In this document: positions 24,972-33,930 of the stretch, one piece after another
How the letters are laid out: the number at the start of each line of letters is the position of its first letter
Position numbering within the stretch: the first letter of the stretch is position 1
Assembly (NCBI GenBank): GCA_017509715.1
Contig: JAFWOU010000004.1
Span: 62,001-126,000, forward strand
Direction: 5' to 3'
From: Paludibacteraceae bacterium
Lineage (GTDB): Bacteria; Bacteroidota; Bacteroidia; Bacteroidales; Paludibacteraceae
DNA length: 64,000 nucleotides
Notes under the pieces: generated by a model
Seen by the model: the letters and a program-made list of their open reading frames with translations, nothing else
Databases searched by the model: none
What the model was told of the DNA's origin: nothing
Made by a program: the position numbers and the translations under genes

Positions 24972-25892
24972 ATGTGGATAGTATTAGCATTTCTGTCGGC
25001 CCTATGTCTGGGCGGCTATGATATCAGCAAGAAGATCGCGTTGCGCGAAAACAAGGTGGTGGATATTCTGACCTTGAGCGTATTGGTATCCAGCAGCATA
25101 TTGCTGGTGCCGTTATGCCTAAGTAGGCTATGTCCGGAGCTGATGACGGGCACGCATTTCTACGTACCGCAACTGGACACCAGGGCACAACTGCTGACGC
25201 TGCTAAAATCGGCTATCGTGCTGAGTAGCTGGGTGTTTGCCTATGTATCGCTAAAACATCTGCCGCTCAGCATTGTCAGCCCAATGCAGGCTACGCGACC
25301 GATGTGGACGCTTATAGGAGCGCTTTTTATCTTCGGCGAACGGCTGAACGGCTGGCAATGGACCGGCGTCGCACTGGCAATAGGGAGTATCTTTCTTTTC
25401 TCACTCGGAAAACGCAAACAGATACATCAAATAGCACACGAGGGCGAAGGCAACCGCGGATACTACGTCTGCCTGGTACTGGCCATACTGATAGGCGCCG
25501 GTAGCGGACTGTATGACAAGTACCTGATGCGACAGTATGACCACAATGCAGTGCAAGTGTATTACACCCTGTATCAAGCCGCTATGATGCTGATAGTCTG
25601 GGCCGTGATGCATCGAGACGACTTCAGCAGCCGACGTTGGCCACAGATACGTTGGACACCGGCTATCGTGCTGATCAGTGCGTTTCTGGTGGTGAGTGAC
25701 AACGTATATATGCTGGCACTACGTGACCCCGACTCGATGATCGCCGTGGTGAGCACGATACGCCGAGGCGGGGCGGTGATAGGCTTTGCCTACGGCCTGA
25801 TATGGCTGCGCGAAGACGAGGTATGGCAGAAAGTGACCTGCATGGCCGGTATCTGTGCCGGATTGGTGTGTCTCGCCATGGGAAGCGTATAA
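24972..25892 (+). CDS. EamA/DMT-family membrane transporter
   Basis: A 306-residue integral membrane protein with about ten hydrophobic segments in two homologous EamA halves (MWIVLAFLSALCLGGYDISKK at the start; YYVCLVLAILIGAGSGLYDKYL opening the second). It belongs to the drug/metabolite transporter superfamily; the substrate is unknown. I placed the start at 24972, after the promoter at 24891-24921; the longer TTG-started frame would begin inside that promoter. uvrA follows with its own promoter. Confidence 0.88.
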   Translation: MWIVLAFLSALCLGGYDISKKIALRENKVVDILTLSVLVSSSILLVPLCLSRLCPELMTGTHFYVPQLDTRAQLLTLLKSAIVLSSWVFAYVSLKHLPLSIVSPMQATRPMWTLIGALFIFGERLNGWQWTGVALAIGSIFLFSLGKRKQIHQIAHEGEGNRGYYVCLVLAILIGAGSGLYDKYLMRQYDHNAVQVYYTLYQAAMMLIVWAVMHRDDFSSRRWPQIRWTPAIVLISAFLVVSDNVYMLALRDPDSMIAVVSTIRRGGAVIGFAYGLIWLREDEVWQKVTCMAGICAGLVCLAMGSV

Positions 25893-25905
25893 TTTTCTTG
25901 AAAAA

Positions 25906-25937
25906 TTTGCATATATGCAAAAAAAGTAGTAATTTTG
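25906..25937 (+). promoter_or_regulatory. Core promoter of uvrA
   Basis: TTTGC (25906-25910), 19-bp spacer, TAATTTTG (25930-25937). The uvrA ATG is at 25947, so the mRNA leader would be only a few nucleotides, nearly leaderless. Confidence 0.8.
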
Positions 25938-25946
25938 CAGGCTGAA

Positions 25947-28640
25947 ATGGGTAAGAAGGACGCACATAAGCCGACCGAAGGCTCGGAAAAAGAGATACGG
26001 GTGATTGGTGCGAGGGTGCATAACCTGAAGAATATCAGTGTTAGCATCCCGCGTTATCGTCTGTCGGTCATCACGGGATTAAGCGGTAGCGGCAAGAGTT
26101 CGCTGGCGTTCGACACCATTTTTGCGGAGGGTCAGCGCCGTTACCTGGAGACCTTCAGCAGTTATGCCCGCGGCTATATCGGAACGATGCAGCGTCCGGA
26201 CGTGGACCAGATCACGGGTCTGAGTCCCGTCATCTCGATCGACCAGAAGACGACCAGCAAGAATCCCCGTTCTACGGTAGGTACGATCACGGAAGTGTAT
26301 GATTTCCTGCGTCTTCTGTATGCGCGAGCAGGCGAAGCCTACAGCTACCTGACGGGCGAGAAGATGGTGAAATATACCGACCAGCAGATCCTGGAACTCA
26401 TCCAGCGAGAATATGCCGGCAAGAAGATACTGCTGCTCTCGCCGTTGGTGAATAACCGTAAGGGCCACTACAAGGAACTCTTTGAGACCATACGGAAGAA
26501 AGGCTATGTGCAGGTACGCGTAGATGGCGAGGTGCAGGAACTGGTGCCGGGCATGAAGCTGGATAGATATAAGAACCACACGATAGAGGTGGTGATCGAT
26601 AAGCTGAAAGTCGAAAGCGGGAGTGCCTCCGGTGTCGAAAATGAAGAGCAAGATTTGCGACGGATGCGGCAGTCGGTGGATAAAGCGATGGAGCAAGGCG
26701 ACGGTCTGCTGATGATCGCCGATATCGAAGGTAAGACGCGGTATCTGAGTCGCAGCCTGATGTGTCCTACCACGGGTTTGGCCTATCGCGATCCGGCACC
26801 GCATACTTTCTCATTCAACAGCCCGAGCGGTTGGTGCGAATGCTGTAAGGGTTTGGGCCGAGTGCGCTCTTCGTCAGTCAGTCCCACGCCTACGAACCAG
26901 GATGTAGAAGACATTATCCAGCAGGATGACTGGTTCGAGAAATTGCGGCAACTATCAGGTATCGAACTGGAGGAAGATACAGACGAGACCCAGACGGAAT
27001 GGACCGTATGTCCGGAGTGCGAAGGCAAGCGACTGAGCAAAGAATCACTGAGTTACAAAATAGGACCATATACCATCCACGACATGTCGTCGATGGATAT
27101 CGACGTGCTGCTGGAGACGCTGCAAACCATCAGTCCGCAACTCACGGAACGGCAACAGGCGATCGCGGCACCTATCCTCAAGGAGATATGCGGACGGCTG
27201 CGCTTCATGCAGGCCGTGGGACTGAGTTACCTGAGTCTGGGACGTCCGTCGGACAGCCTCTCGGGTGGCGAGAGTCAGCGTATCCGCCTGGCCACGCAGA
27301 TAGGATCCAGGTTGGTGAACGTGCTATATATCCTAGACGAACCCTCGATAGGTCTGCACCAACGCGACAACCAGCGCCTCATCAGTTCGCTCAAGGAGCT
27401 CAGGGACCTGGGTAACTCGGTGATTGTAGTGGAGCACGACGAGCAGATCATGCGTGAGGCCGACTGGATCGTAGATATAGGTCCGAAAGCGGGACGACTG
27501 GGCGGTAAGGTGCTGTTCAGCGGTACACCCGAGGAGATGCTACGGACCGATACCCTCACGGCGCAGTACCTGCGAGGCGAGAAATCGGCGGTTGCCGATT
27601 TAGGCCTTCAGCATTCAGGTGCCTCCGGGCACACCGATAAACCGCAGCCTACGGAAGAGCAGAAATGGCTGACGCTGAGCGGTTGTACGGGTAATAATCT
27701 GCAGGACGTGATGGTTCGCATACCGTTGGGGCAGATGGTAGGCGTGACGGGTGTGAGCGGTAGCGGCAAGTCGACGCTCATCAACCAGACGCTCTACCCC
27801 ATCCTGTCGCAGCATTTCTACCGCAGCCTGAAGAAGCCGCTGGCGTATCGCGAGATAGAGGGGCTGGAGGAGATTGACAAAGTGATCAACGTGGATCAGT
27901 CGCCGATAGGTCGGTCACCACGTTCGAATCCGGCCACTTATACGAATGTGTTCAACGACATACGCGATTTGTTTGCCCAGATGCCGGAGTCACGAATGCG
28001 CGGATGGAAACCGGGCCGATTCTCGTTCAATATGCGCGGCGGACGCTGCGAGGAATGCAAGGGAAACGGCTTTAAGACGATACAAATGCACTTCATGCCG
28101 GATGTGTTCGTGCCATGCGAGGCCTGCAACGGACGGCGGTATAACAAGGAGACGCTGGAGGTGCGGTTCAAGGGTAAGTCGATCGGTGAGATACTGGATA
28201 TGACGGTGAATCAGGCGGTGGAATTCTTTGAGAACCAACCCACTATACTGCGTAAGATCAAGACGATACAGAATGTAGGACTGGGTTATATCAAACTGGG
28301 GCAACCCTCCACCACCCTCTCGGGCGGCGAGAGTCAGCGTATCAAGTTGGCGACCGAACTGTCGCGTCCGTCGACGGGCCGTACGCTGTATATCCTGGAC
28401 GAACCCACGACGGGTTTGCACTTTGAGGACATACGTGTGCTGAACGGTGTGCTGCGCCAACTGGTGGATAGAGGGAATACGGTGGTGGTGATAGAGCACA
28501 ACCTGGACGTGATACGCGCCTGCGACTGGTTGATCGACCTGGGACCGGAAGGCGGACGAGGCGGCGGACGCATCGTAGCCGAAGGTACGCCGGAGGACGT
28601 GAAGCAATGTAAAGACAGCGTGACAGGAAAGTTCCTGTAG
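25947..28640 (+). CDS. uvrA: Excinuclease ABC subunit A (UvrA)
   Basis: An 897-residue nucleotide-excision-repair damage sensor with two ABC ATPase modules. The first Walker A GLSGSGKSS is at 44-52; zinc module 1 has CECCKGLGRV and CPECEGKR; signature 1 is LSGGESQRIRLATQIG. The second Walker A is GVSGSGKST, zinc module 2 CEECKGNGF...CEACNGRRY, and signature 2 LSGGESQRIKLATEL. ATG 25947 is the first after the -7 box. Two in-frame repeat insertions are present: residues about 220-232 (KVESGSASGVENEE) and about 556-570 (HSGASGHTDKPQPTE). The stop TAG belongs to a repeat. Confidence 0.96.
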   Translation: MGKKDAHKPTEGSEKEIRVIGARVHNLKNISVSIPRYRLSVITGLSGSGKSSLAFDTIFAEGQRRYLETFSSYARGYIGTMQRPDVDQITGLSPVISIDQKTTSKNPRSTVGTITEVYDFLRLLYARAGEAYSYLTGEKMVKYTDQQILELIQREYAGKKILLLSPLVNNRKGHYKELFETIRKKGYVQVRVDGEVQELVPGMKLDRYKNHTIEVVIDKLKVESGSASGVENEEQDLRRMRQSVDKAMEQGDGLLMIADIEGKTRYLSRSLMCPTTGLAYRDPAPHTFSFNSPSGWCECCKGLGRVRSSSVSPTPTNQDVEDIIQQDDWFEKLRQLSGIELEEDTDETQTEWTVCPECEGKRLSKESLSYKIGPYTIHDMSSMDIDVLLETLQTISPQLTERQQAIAAPILKEICGRLRFMQAVGLSYLSLGRPSDSLSGGESQRIRLATQIGSRLVNVLYILDEPSIGLHQRDNQRLISSLKELRDLGNSVIVVEHDEQIMREADWIVDIGPKAGRLGGKVLFSGTPEEMLRTDTLTAQYLRGEKSAVADLGLQHSGASGHTDKPQPTEEQKWLTLSGCTGNNLQDVMVRIPLGQMVGVTGVSGSGKSTLINQTLYPILSQHFYRSLKKPLAYREIEGLEEIDKVINVDQSPIGRSPRSNPATYTNVFNDIRDLFAQMPESRMRGWKPGRFSFNMRGGRCEECKGNGFKTIQMHFMPDVFVPCEACNGRRYNKETLEVRFKGKSIGEILDMTVNQAVEFFENQPTILRKIKTIQNVGLGYIKLGQPSTTLSGGESQRIKLATELSRPSTGRTLYILDEPTTGLHFEDIRVLNGVLRQLVDRGNTVVVIEHNLDVIRACDWLIDLGPEGGRGGGRIVAEGTPEDVKQCKDSVTGKFL
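26608..26640 (+). repeat. Degenerate heptamer/UCCG-hairpin repeat inside uvrA
   Basis: AAAGTCGAAAGCGGGAGTG then CCTCCGGTGTCGAAA. This is a TCGAAAG unit followed by a decayed GTGCCTCCGG hairpin, in frame, encoding KVESGSASGVE. Confidence 0.65.
27612..27645 (+). repeat. UCCG-hairpin repeat inside uvrA
   Basis: AGGTGCCTCCGGGCACACCGATAAA, with the hairpin at 27619-27632, is the same as the intergenic copies including the flanking CCGATAAA. It is in frame and encodes GASGHTDK between the two ATPase modules. Confidence 0.85.
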
Positions 28641-28690
28641 TCGAAAGTCGAAAGTCAAAAGTCGAAAGGTGCCTCCGGGCACTCCGAAAC
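28638..28690 (+). repeat. Heptamer array plus UCCG hairpin between uvrA and the antiporter gene
   Basis: TAGTCGAAAG (its TAG is the uvrA stop), three more TCRAAAG units, then GTGCCTCCGGGCAC (28669-28682) and TCCGAAA, ending about 15 nt before the antiporter ATG. Confidence 0.9.
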
Positions 28691-28702
28691 AGCATATTAT
28701 AA

Positions 28703-30580
28703 ATGAGTGAGTTTATCTTTGATAATCAGCTGAGTGTACTGGCGTTGATGATCGGAATTATTCTGATCGTACCACCTGTGTGCCGTAAGATCCACGTGCC
28801 GAGCATCGTCGGGTTTATCCTGGCGGGTATTGCCATCGGTCCGTTCGGCCTGGGTTGGTTTAGCGGCACGCAGACGCTCCAGACCCTGGGCAAACTGGGT
28901 ATGCTGTATATCATGCTGCAGGCGGGTATAGAGATCGACCGCAACAATTTCTCGCAGCACAAGCGTCAGGCCGCCGAGTTTGGTGTACTGAGTTTCCTGC
29001 TGCCCTTTGTGCTGGGTATGGTGACGAGTCGCTGGGTGCTGCAGTTCGGCTGGAGCACGAGTGCCTTGCTGGGTGCGATGTACGGTAGCCACACGCTGAT
29101 GACCTATCCTATCGTTAGTCGCTACGGCGTACAGAACCAGCGGGTAGTGAATATCGTGGTGGGCGGAACGATGCTGACTATCACGTTGTCGCTGCTGGTG
29201 CTGGCGATGCTAAAGGGCAAGATGCTGAGTGCGACGGATGCCTCGTTCTGGTGGGTACTGCTGGCCAAGACGCTACTGTTTGCCGTAGTCGTGCTGCAGG
29301 TATTTCCGTTTATCACACGTAGGGCGTTCTTGCGCGAACATGATCCGATGTTCTGCTATATGCTGGTGATGGCGATGCTGGTGGGTGCCGCATGGCTGGC
29401 CGACTGGGCCGGACTGGAGAGCATCCTGGGTGCCTTCATCTGCGGCGTGGCGCTGAATAAGTACGTACCCAACCGCAGTCCGCTGATGCAGCGCATCAAC
29501 TTCATCGGAAACAGCTTGTTCGTACCGCTGTTCTTGATCAGCGTGGGTATGATTATCGATGTAAGTCTGGTATGGGAGAGCTGGTGGACGCTGGCGATAG
29601 CGGGCGTGATGATCGGTACGAAGCTGCTGGGTAAGTGGCTGGCCGCCTGGATCGCCCAGATGCGTTTCGGCCTGAGCGGCATGGAGCGTCAGTTGGCGTT
29701 CGGTCTGACCCACGCCACGGCCGCCGGTACGCTGGCCATCGTGACGATAGGCTATGAGATCGGCTATTTCAGTCCGCATATCCTGAACGGTGCGGTGCTG
29801 ATGATCTTGATACTATGTACCATCTCCAGTTTCGTGACGGAGCATGCGGCCAAGGAACTGGCCTTGCAGGAGGAGTCGCGCCTGGAGGCCGACCGTCAGG
29901 ACGACAGTTGGTTGCTGCTGTCGGTAGGCGAAGACCTGCTGCCGCAGCTGAAAGAACTGAGTACGCTGAGTGACCTGCACCGCACCGAGTTTGCCACGGA
30001 GCAGAACTGGCAGGAGGCACGTGAACATATCGAACGAACGTCACGCTCCGTCATCGTCTATCACGCCGAGCAGACATTGAGTACGGTCAACCGCCTGCTG
30101 GTAGCCGTACCGAAGCATGCGGAGAAAGAGCATGACTTCATCTCGTGCTTCGGCCAGATAAGAAGATTGAGTAGCCAGATAGGTGCCAAGGTGGTCTTCT
30201 TCTGCGACGAAGACACCCGCGAGGCGCTGCGCGTCATGTGCCGTCGTAAGGGTAAGTACCTCCGAGCTTCATACCGCGAGATGGGCGACTGGGAAGATGT
30301 ACTGATGATGGCTAAGGAGGCACGACCGGACGACATGATCGTGATGGTGAGTGCCCGTCAGGCTACGGCCAGCTACAATACCCTATTTAAGCAGATACCC
30401 GACATGCTGGAGCGCTTCTTTGGGGGCTACAGTTACATGATCCTGTATCCCGAGCAGACGGGTGCGGCCGGCACGGACGTGCTGCTGAGCGAACAGGTAC
30501 ATACCAGCGGCGTATGGGGCATGATCGGCCTTATCAAGCGCCTGATAGAAAAGATTATCTACAAGATACAAACCCGATAA
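28703..30580 (+). CDS. CPA2-family cation:proton antiporter
   Basis: A 625-residue membrane protein. About 12 hydrophobic segments lie in residues 1-375 (for example SVLALMIGIILIVPPV, FILAGIAIGPFGLGW, FIGNSLFVPLFLISVGMIID), matching the Na+/H+ exchanger domain of CPA2. The C-terminal 240 residues are soluble and alpha/beta, resembling a regulatory USP-like domain. It probably exchanges Na+ or K+ for H+. It starts just downstream of the uvrA repeat element and lies 4 nt upstream of the AddB-like gene. Confidence 0.9.
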   Translation: MSEFIFDNQLSVLALMIGIILIVPPVCRKIHVPSIVGFILAGIAIGPFGLGWFSGTQTLQTLGKLGMLYIMLQAGIEIDRNNFSQHKRQAAEFGVLSFLLPFVLGMVTSRWVLQFGWSTSALLGAMYGSHTLMTYPIVSRYGVQNQRVVNIVVGGTMLTITLSLLVLAMLKGKMLSATDASFWWVLLAKTLLFAVVVLQVFPFITRRAFLREHDPMFCYMLVMAMLVGAAWLADWAGLESILGAFICGVALNKYVPNRSPLMQRINFIGNSLFVPLFLISVGMIIDVSLVWESWWTLAIAGVMIGTKLLGKWLAAWIAQMRFGLSGMERQLAFGLTHATAAGTLAIVTIGYEIGYFSPHILNGAVLMILILCTISSFVTEHAAKELALQEESRLEADRQDDSWLLLSVGEDLLPQLKELSTLSDLHRTEFATEQNWQEAREHIERTSRSVIVYHAEQTLSTVNRLLVAVPKHAEKEHDFISCFGQIRRLSSQIGAKVVFFCDEDTREALRVMCRRKGKYLRASYREMGDWEDVLMMAKEARPDDMIVMVSARQATASYNTLFKQIPDMLERFFGGYSYMILYPEQTGAAGTDVLLSEQVHTSGVWGMIGLIKRLIEKIIYKIQTR

Positions 30581-30584
30581 GCGC

Positions 30585-33317
30585 ATGCATTCCTACCTAC
30601 AGCAACTGGCCCAGCAGATGGTCCGCGAGGCGGGCGACCAGATACAGGACTACACCTTTGTCTTCCCCAACCGCCGTGCGGGTTTGTTCTTCCGTCACTA
30701 CCTGGCGGGCGAGATGCAGCACCCGATCTGGGCACCCGAGATACTAACCATCAACGACTGCTTTGCGGCACTCAGTCCGCTGCATACGGTCGATCAGTTG
30801 ACCTTGCTCATTCGCCTCTATCATGTCTATCGCGAGCAGACGCACAATGACGAGACCTTGGGCGACTGGATTTACTGGGGCAAGATGCTGCTGCAGGACT
30901 TCTCGGAGGTGGATAACCACCTGACGCCGAACGTACGCGAACTGTTCACCACGATACGCGACCTGAGAATGGTGGATGAGCAGTTCGGCTACCTAAGCGA
31001 CCGACAACGCGACGCTATCAGCACCTTCTGGCAGGAAGTCAAGCCGCAGGGCAAAGAGACCACCGAACGATTTATGCACCTATGGGACTGCCTATGGCCT
31101 GTCTATAGTGCCTTTCGCGAGGAATTGTTGCGCGACGGCCTGGCCTATGAGGGTCTGCTGCACCGCCACCTGATCGAGAACTGGGACACGCTGAGCCCGG
31201 GACGACTCAGACAGCACTATGTCTTCATCGGCTTCAACGCCCTGACAGGTAGCGAGGAGCAACTCTTGGTGCTGCTCCGCAAAGCCGGCCTGGCGGAGTT
31301 TCATTTCGACTATACCGACCGCAAGGTGGCGGACCCCGAGAACCGCACCTCGCTCTTCATCGAACGCAATAAGGAGCTGTTCGGACTACAGGATATCGGT
31401 ACCCGCGAGGACGAAGAGAAAGATATCCGACTCATCAGCGTACCGAGTACCACGGGCGAGGCGCATGAGGTATGGCGGGTGCTGAACGACATGTTTCCGG
31501 AGGGAGAGCCCCATGAACCGCTCACCCGTACGGCCGTGGTGCTACCCGACGAACGCATGCTGCTGCCCATCCTCAACTGCCTACCCGAGCAGATCGACAA
31601 GGTGAACGTCACGATGGGTTATCCGCTGCGCACCACGCCGGCATATGCCCTGCTGGGCCTATTGCGGCAATTGCTGCAGCGCCAGACCGAAGCCGGTTAT
31701 TACCATCAGGATGTAGTCAACCTGCTGAACCATCGTTTCGTGCGAAAATACGCTCTGGAGGAGAGCCGAGCGCTGCTGCAGCAGATCGAGCAGCAGAACC
31801 TCATCTACGTGCCCGAAAAGGTGATCCCCGAGCATCCGCTGCTGGATAGTCTGTTCCGCAGCCCCAAGCAGCAGACCCAGACCCTGGACTATGTACGCGA
31901 TATCCTGCGCCAGGTGAGCGACGATCCTACGGAGGAACTCTATACCATCCATACGGCATTGAATCAGATCGAGCAGACGCTCCGCCAGTACCCCGTAGCC
32001 GTGGAGGCGCAGGAGCTGTTTGTTCTCATGGAGATGCTGCTGGATGACCGCACCATACCCTATGCCGGCGAACCCCTGGAGGGCCTGCAGATCATGGGTG
32101 TGCTGGAGACGCGTGCGCTGGACTTCGATCGACTTATCATCACGGGCTTCAACGACACCCTCTATCCCGGCAGCAGTACCGGCCACAGTTTTATACCGTA
32201 TACCCTGCGTCGCGGCTTCGGCCTACCCACGCCGGAACGCCAGGATGCCATCTTTGCGTATAATTTCTACCGCATGCTGTCGTACGCCCGGGAGGTGGTC
32301 TTCATCTGCAATTCGGATACGGAGAACGTGGGCGAACCCTCGCGTTACCTGAGTCAACTGCGCTACCAGTACGGCATGACGATCCGCCACGAGATCGTGC
32401 AACCCGACAGTTCGACCACTATCCGTGAGCCGCTAGCGATCCAAAAGGACGAGCATGTCATGGAGCAACTCGCCGCCTACTTCGATCCTAAGGGACGACG
32501 CGGCCTGTCGGCTTCGGCCATCAAGGATTATCTGAAATGTCCGGCTAAGTTCTACTGGCGCTATATCGCCGGTCTGAAAGCACCTAAGGAGGTGACCGAA
32601 GAGACCGACAACCGGCAACTGGGTACCTGCTTCCATGAGATCCTGGAGCACCTCTACCAGCCCCTGCAGGGCAAGACCGTGGAGTGCGTCGATATCGAAC
32701 GTATGCTGGCCCGGCTGGATGCCAAATGGGGCACGATGCCGGAGACCCGAGAGATCCAGGATGACGAGTTGGCTATGACGGTGCTAAGACGCTATATCGA
32801 CCTGCAGTTGGAGCGCGACAAGGGGCTGACGCCCTTCCGCTACCTGCGTGCCGAGATGCATTGCGAGGGGGTACTCACGTTGGAGGACGGCCGCCAGATC
32901 AAGTTGACCGGCAAGATCGACCGCGTAGAGGAGAAGGACGGCGTGATACGCCTGGCGGACTATAAGACGGGTAAGGGCGATCCCGTGATCGGTAAGGAAG
33001 AGAACCTGCTCGGTCGCGACAATGACATCAACGACGCCGCCATGCAGACCATCTTCTATTCGCTCTTGTACCCCAATCCCGAGGGACGAACGATCGCGCC
33101 GCAGGTATACGGTCTGAGGCTACGTAGCGACGAATCGAGTACGGTGAGGATGAAGAAGACGGACGACGCGCTGGACCTGGCCAGCATCAAAGACAATTTC
33201 ACCACCCATCTAAAGGAGATAGCCACCGAGATCTTGGATCCGTCGATGGCATTCACGTCGGAGTACGAACCGGAACGGAAATGCACTCACTGCGACTTTG
33301 CGGCACTCTGTCGTTGA
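30585..33317 (+). CDS. AddB-like PD-(D/E)XK exonuclease/helicase-fold protein
   Basis: A 910-residue protein. The N-terminal region (TFVFPNRRAGLFFRHYL) corresponds to a UvrD-like helicase fold but lacks a GxGKT P-loop, as in AddB subunits. The C-terminal nuclease domain begins LSASAIKDYLKCPAKFYWRYI and has GTCFHEILEHLY, the catalytic LADYKTG motif, and a final cysteine cluster CTHCDFAALC that with the earlier Cys fits a 4Fe-4S staple. It probably works with an AddA helicase-nuclease in double-strand break processing; addA is not in the window. Its 3' end overlaps the convergent exosortase gene by 31 bp. Confidence 0.85.
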   Translation: MHSYLQQLAQQMVREAGDQIQDYTFVFPNRRAGLFFRHYLAGEMQHPIWAPEILTINDCFAALSPLHTVDQLTLLIRLYHVYREQTHNDETLGDWIYWGKMLLQDFSEVDNHLTPNVRELFTTIRDLRMVDEQFGYLSDRQRDAISTFWQEVKPQGKETTERFMHLWDCLWPVYSAFREELLRDGLAYEGLLHRHLIENWDTLSPGRLRQHYVFIGFNALTGSEEQLLVLLRKAGLAEFHFDYTDRKVADPENRTSLFIERNKELFGLQDIGTREDEEKDIRLISVPSTTGEAHEVWRVLNDMFPEGEPHEPLTRTAVVLPDERMLLPILNCLPEQIDKVNVTMGYPLRTTPAYALLGLLRQLLQRQTEAGYYHQDVVNLLNHRFVRKYALEESRALLQQIEQQNLIYVPEKVIPEHPLLDSLFRSPKQQTQTLDYVRDILRQVSDDPTEELYTIHTALNQIEQTLRQYPVAVEAQELFVLMEMLLDDRTIPYAGEPLEGLQIMGVLETRALDFDRLIITGFNDTLYPGSSTGHSFIPYTLRRGFGLPTPERQDAIFAYNFYRMLSYAREVVFICNSDTENVGEPSRYLSQLRYQYGMTIRHEIVQPDSSTTIREPLAIQKDEHVMEQLAAYFDPKGRRGLSASAIKDYLKCPAKFYWRYIAGLKAPKEVTEETDNRQLGTCFHEILEHLYQPLQGKTVECVDIERMLARLDAKWGTMPETREIQDDELAMTVLRRYIDLQLERDKGLTPFRYLRAEMHCEGVLTLEDGRQIKLTGKIDRVEEKDGVIRLADYKTGKGDPVIGKEENLLGRDNDINDAAMQTIFYSLLYPNPEGRTIAPQVYGLRLRSDESSTVRMKKTDDALDLASIKDNFTTHLKEIATEILDPSMAFTSEYEPERKCTHCDFAALCR

Positions 33318-33874
33318 GGTCCGCGGATACCCTCTACAAACCATACCCACATCAGGAACATCAAGCCGTAGAACAGGTACTTGAAGATATAGTCGTGCAG
33401 CACGGGAAACCAGTCGGGATGGTTTTCTAGGAAGAGTGTGATCAGTGCGATACGCAGAATATTAAAGCCATGGCACACGATGGCGCCCAGGGGGATGAAC
33501 CAGATTTTATGCTTCCATCCGCCGCGGACAGTCAGCATCAGGCATAGCCATATGAAGAGTTGTTTCAAGCCCGAGCACGACCATACGATGCTGCTGCCGT
33601 GCCCGTTGGGAAAACCGATGACGTGGTCGCCCCGCATGATGACGTGGTCATTCACCAGACTGACGAGCCAATAGACGCGGGCGGCGATATGACGGCTCAT
33701 CCAGTTGAAAGGCGCCGTGATGTCGAGTCCGAACCAGGTCACCATCTCCTGTACTCCCTCCTCATCCCCCATGACGGTCAGTTTCCAGAAATAGTTGGCC
33801 ACCAGCAGCGTCACCATGAAGATGATGATGTCACTATACGGCTTAAGCCTATTTACGATTTGCTCATTTACCAT
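33287..33874 (-). CDS. Exosortase/archaeosortase-family transpeptidase
   Basis: A 195-residue membrane protein with about five to six hydrophobic segments and the exosortase triad: Cys in SSIVWSCSGLKQ, Arg in FNILRIALI, and a downstream His in VLHDYIFKY. These cysteine transpeptidases cut and anchor proteins bearing a C-terminal sorting signal (motif, TM helix, basic tail). No such target is in the window. The first residues (MVNEQIVN) are encoded by the TTTACGA heptamer array, and the ATG itself is inside the repeat. The next in-frame Met is at residue 20, just at the first TM segment. The 3' end overlaps the convergent nuclease gene. Confidence 0.85.
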   Translation of the reverse strand: MVNEQIVNRLKPYSDIIIFMVTLLVANYFWKLTVMGDEEGVQEMVTWFGLDITAPFNWMSRHIAARVYWLVSLVNDHVIMRGDHVIGFPNGHGSSIVWSCSGLKQLFIWLCLMLTVRGGWKHKIWFIPLGAIVCHGFNILRIALITLFLENHPDWFPVLHDYIFKYLFYGLMFLMWVWFVEGIRGPQRQSAAKSQ

Positions 33875-33930
33875 TTACGATTTACGATTTGGGGCTTTCG
33901 ACTTTCGACTTTTTTCTTTCGACTATTATA
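33850..33930 (+). repeat. TTTACGA array joined to TCRAAAG array between tsaD and the exosortase gene
   Basis: On the plus strand, four to five ATTTACG-type heptamers, some diverged, a GGGG link, then CTTTCGA units and CTTTCGACTA. The first part encodes the exosortase N-terminus on the minus strand; the last part lies beside the tsaD stop. Confidence 0.8.
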
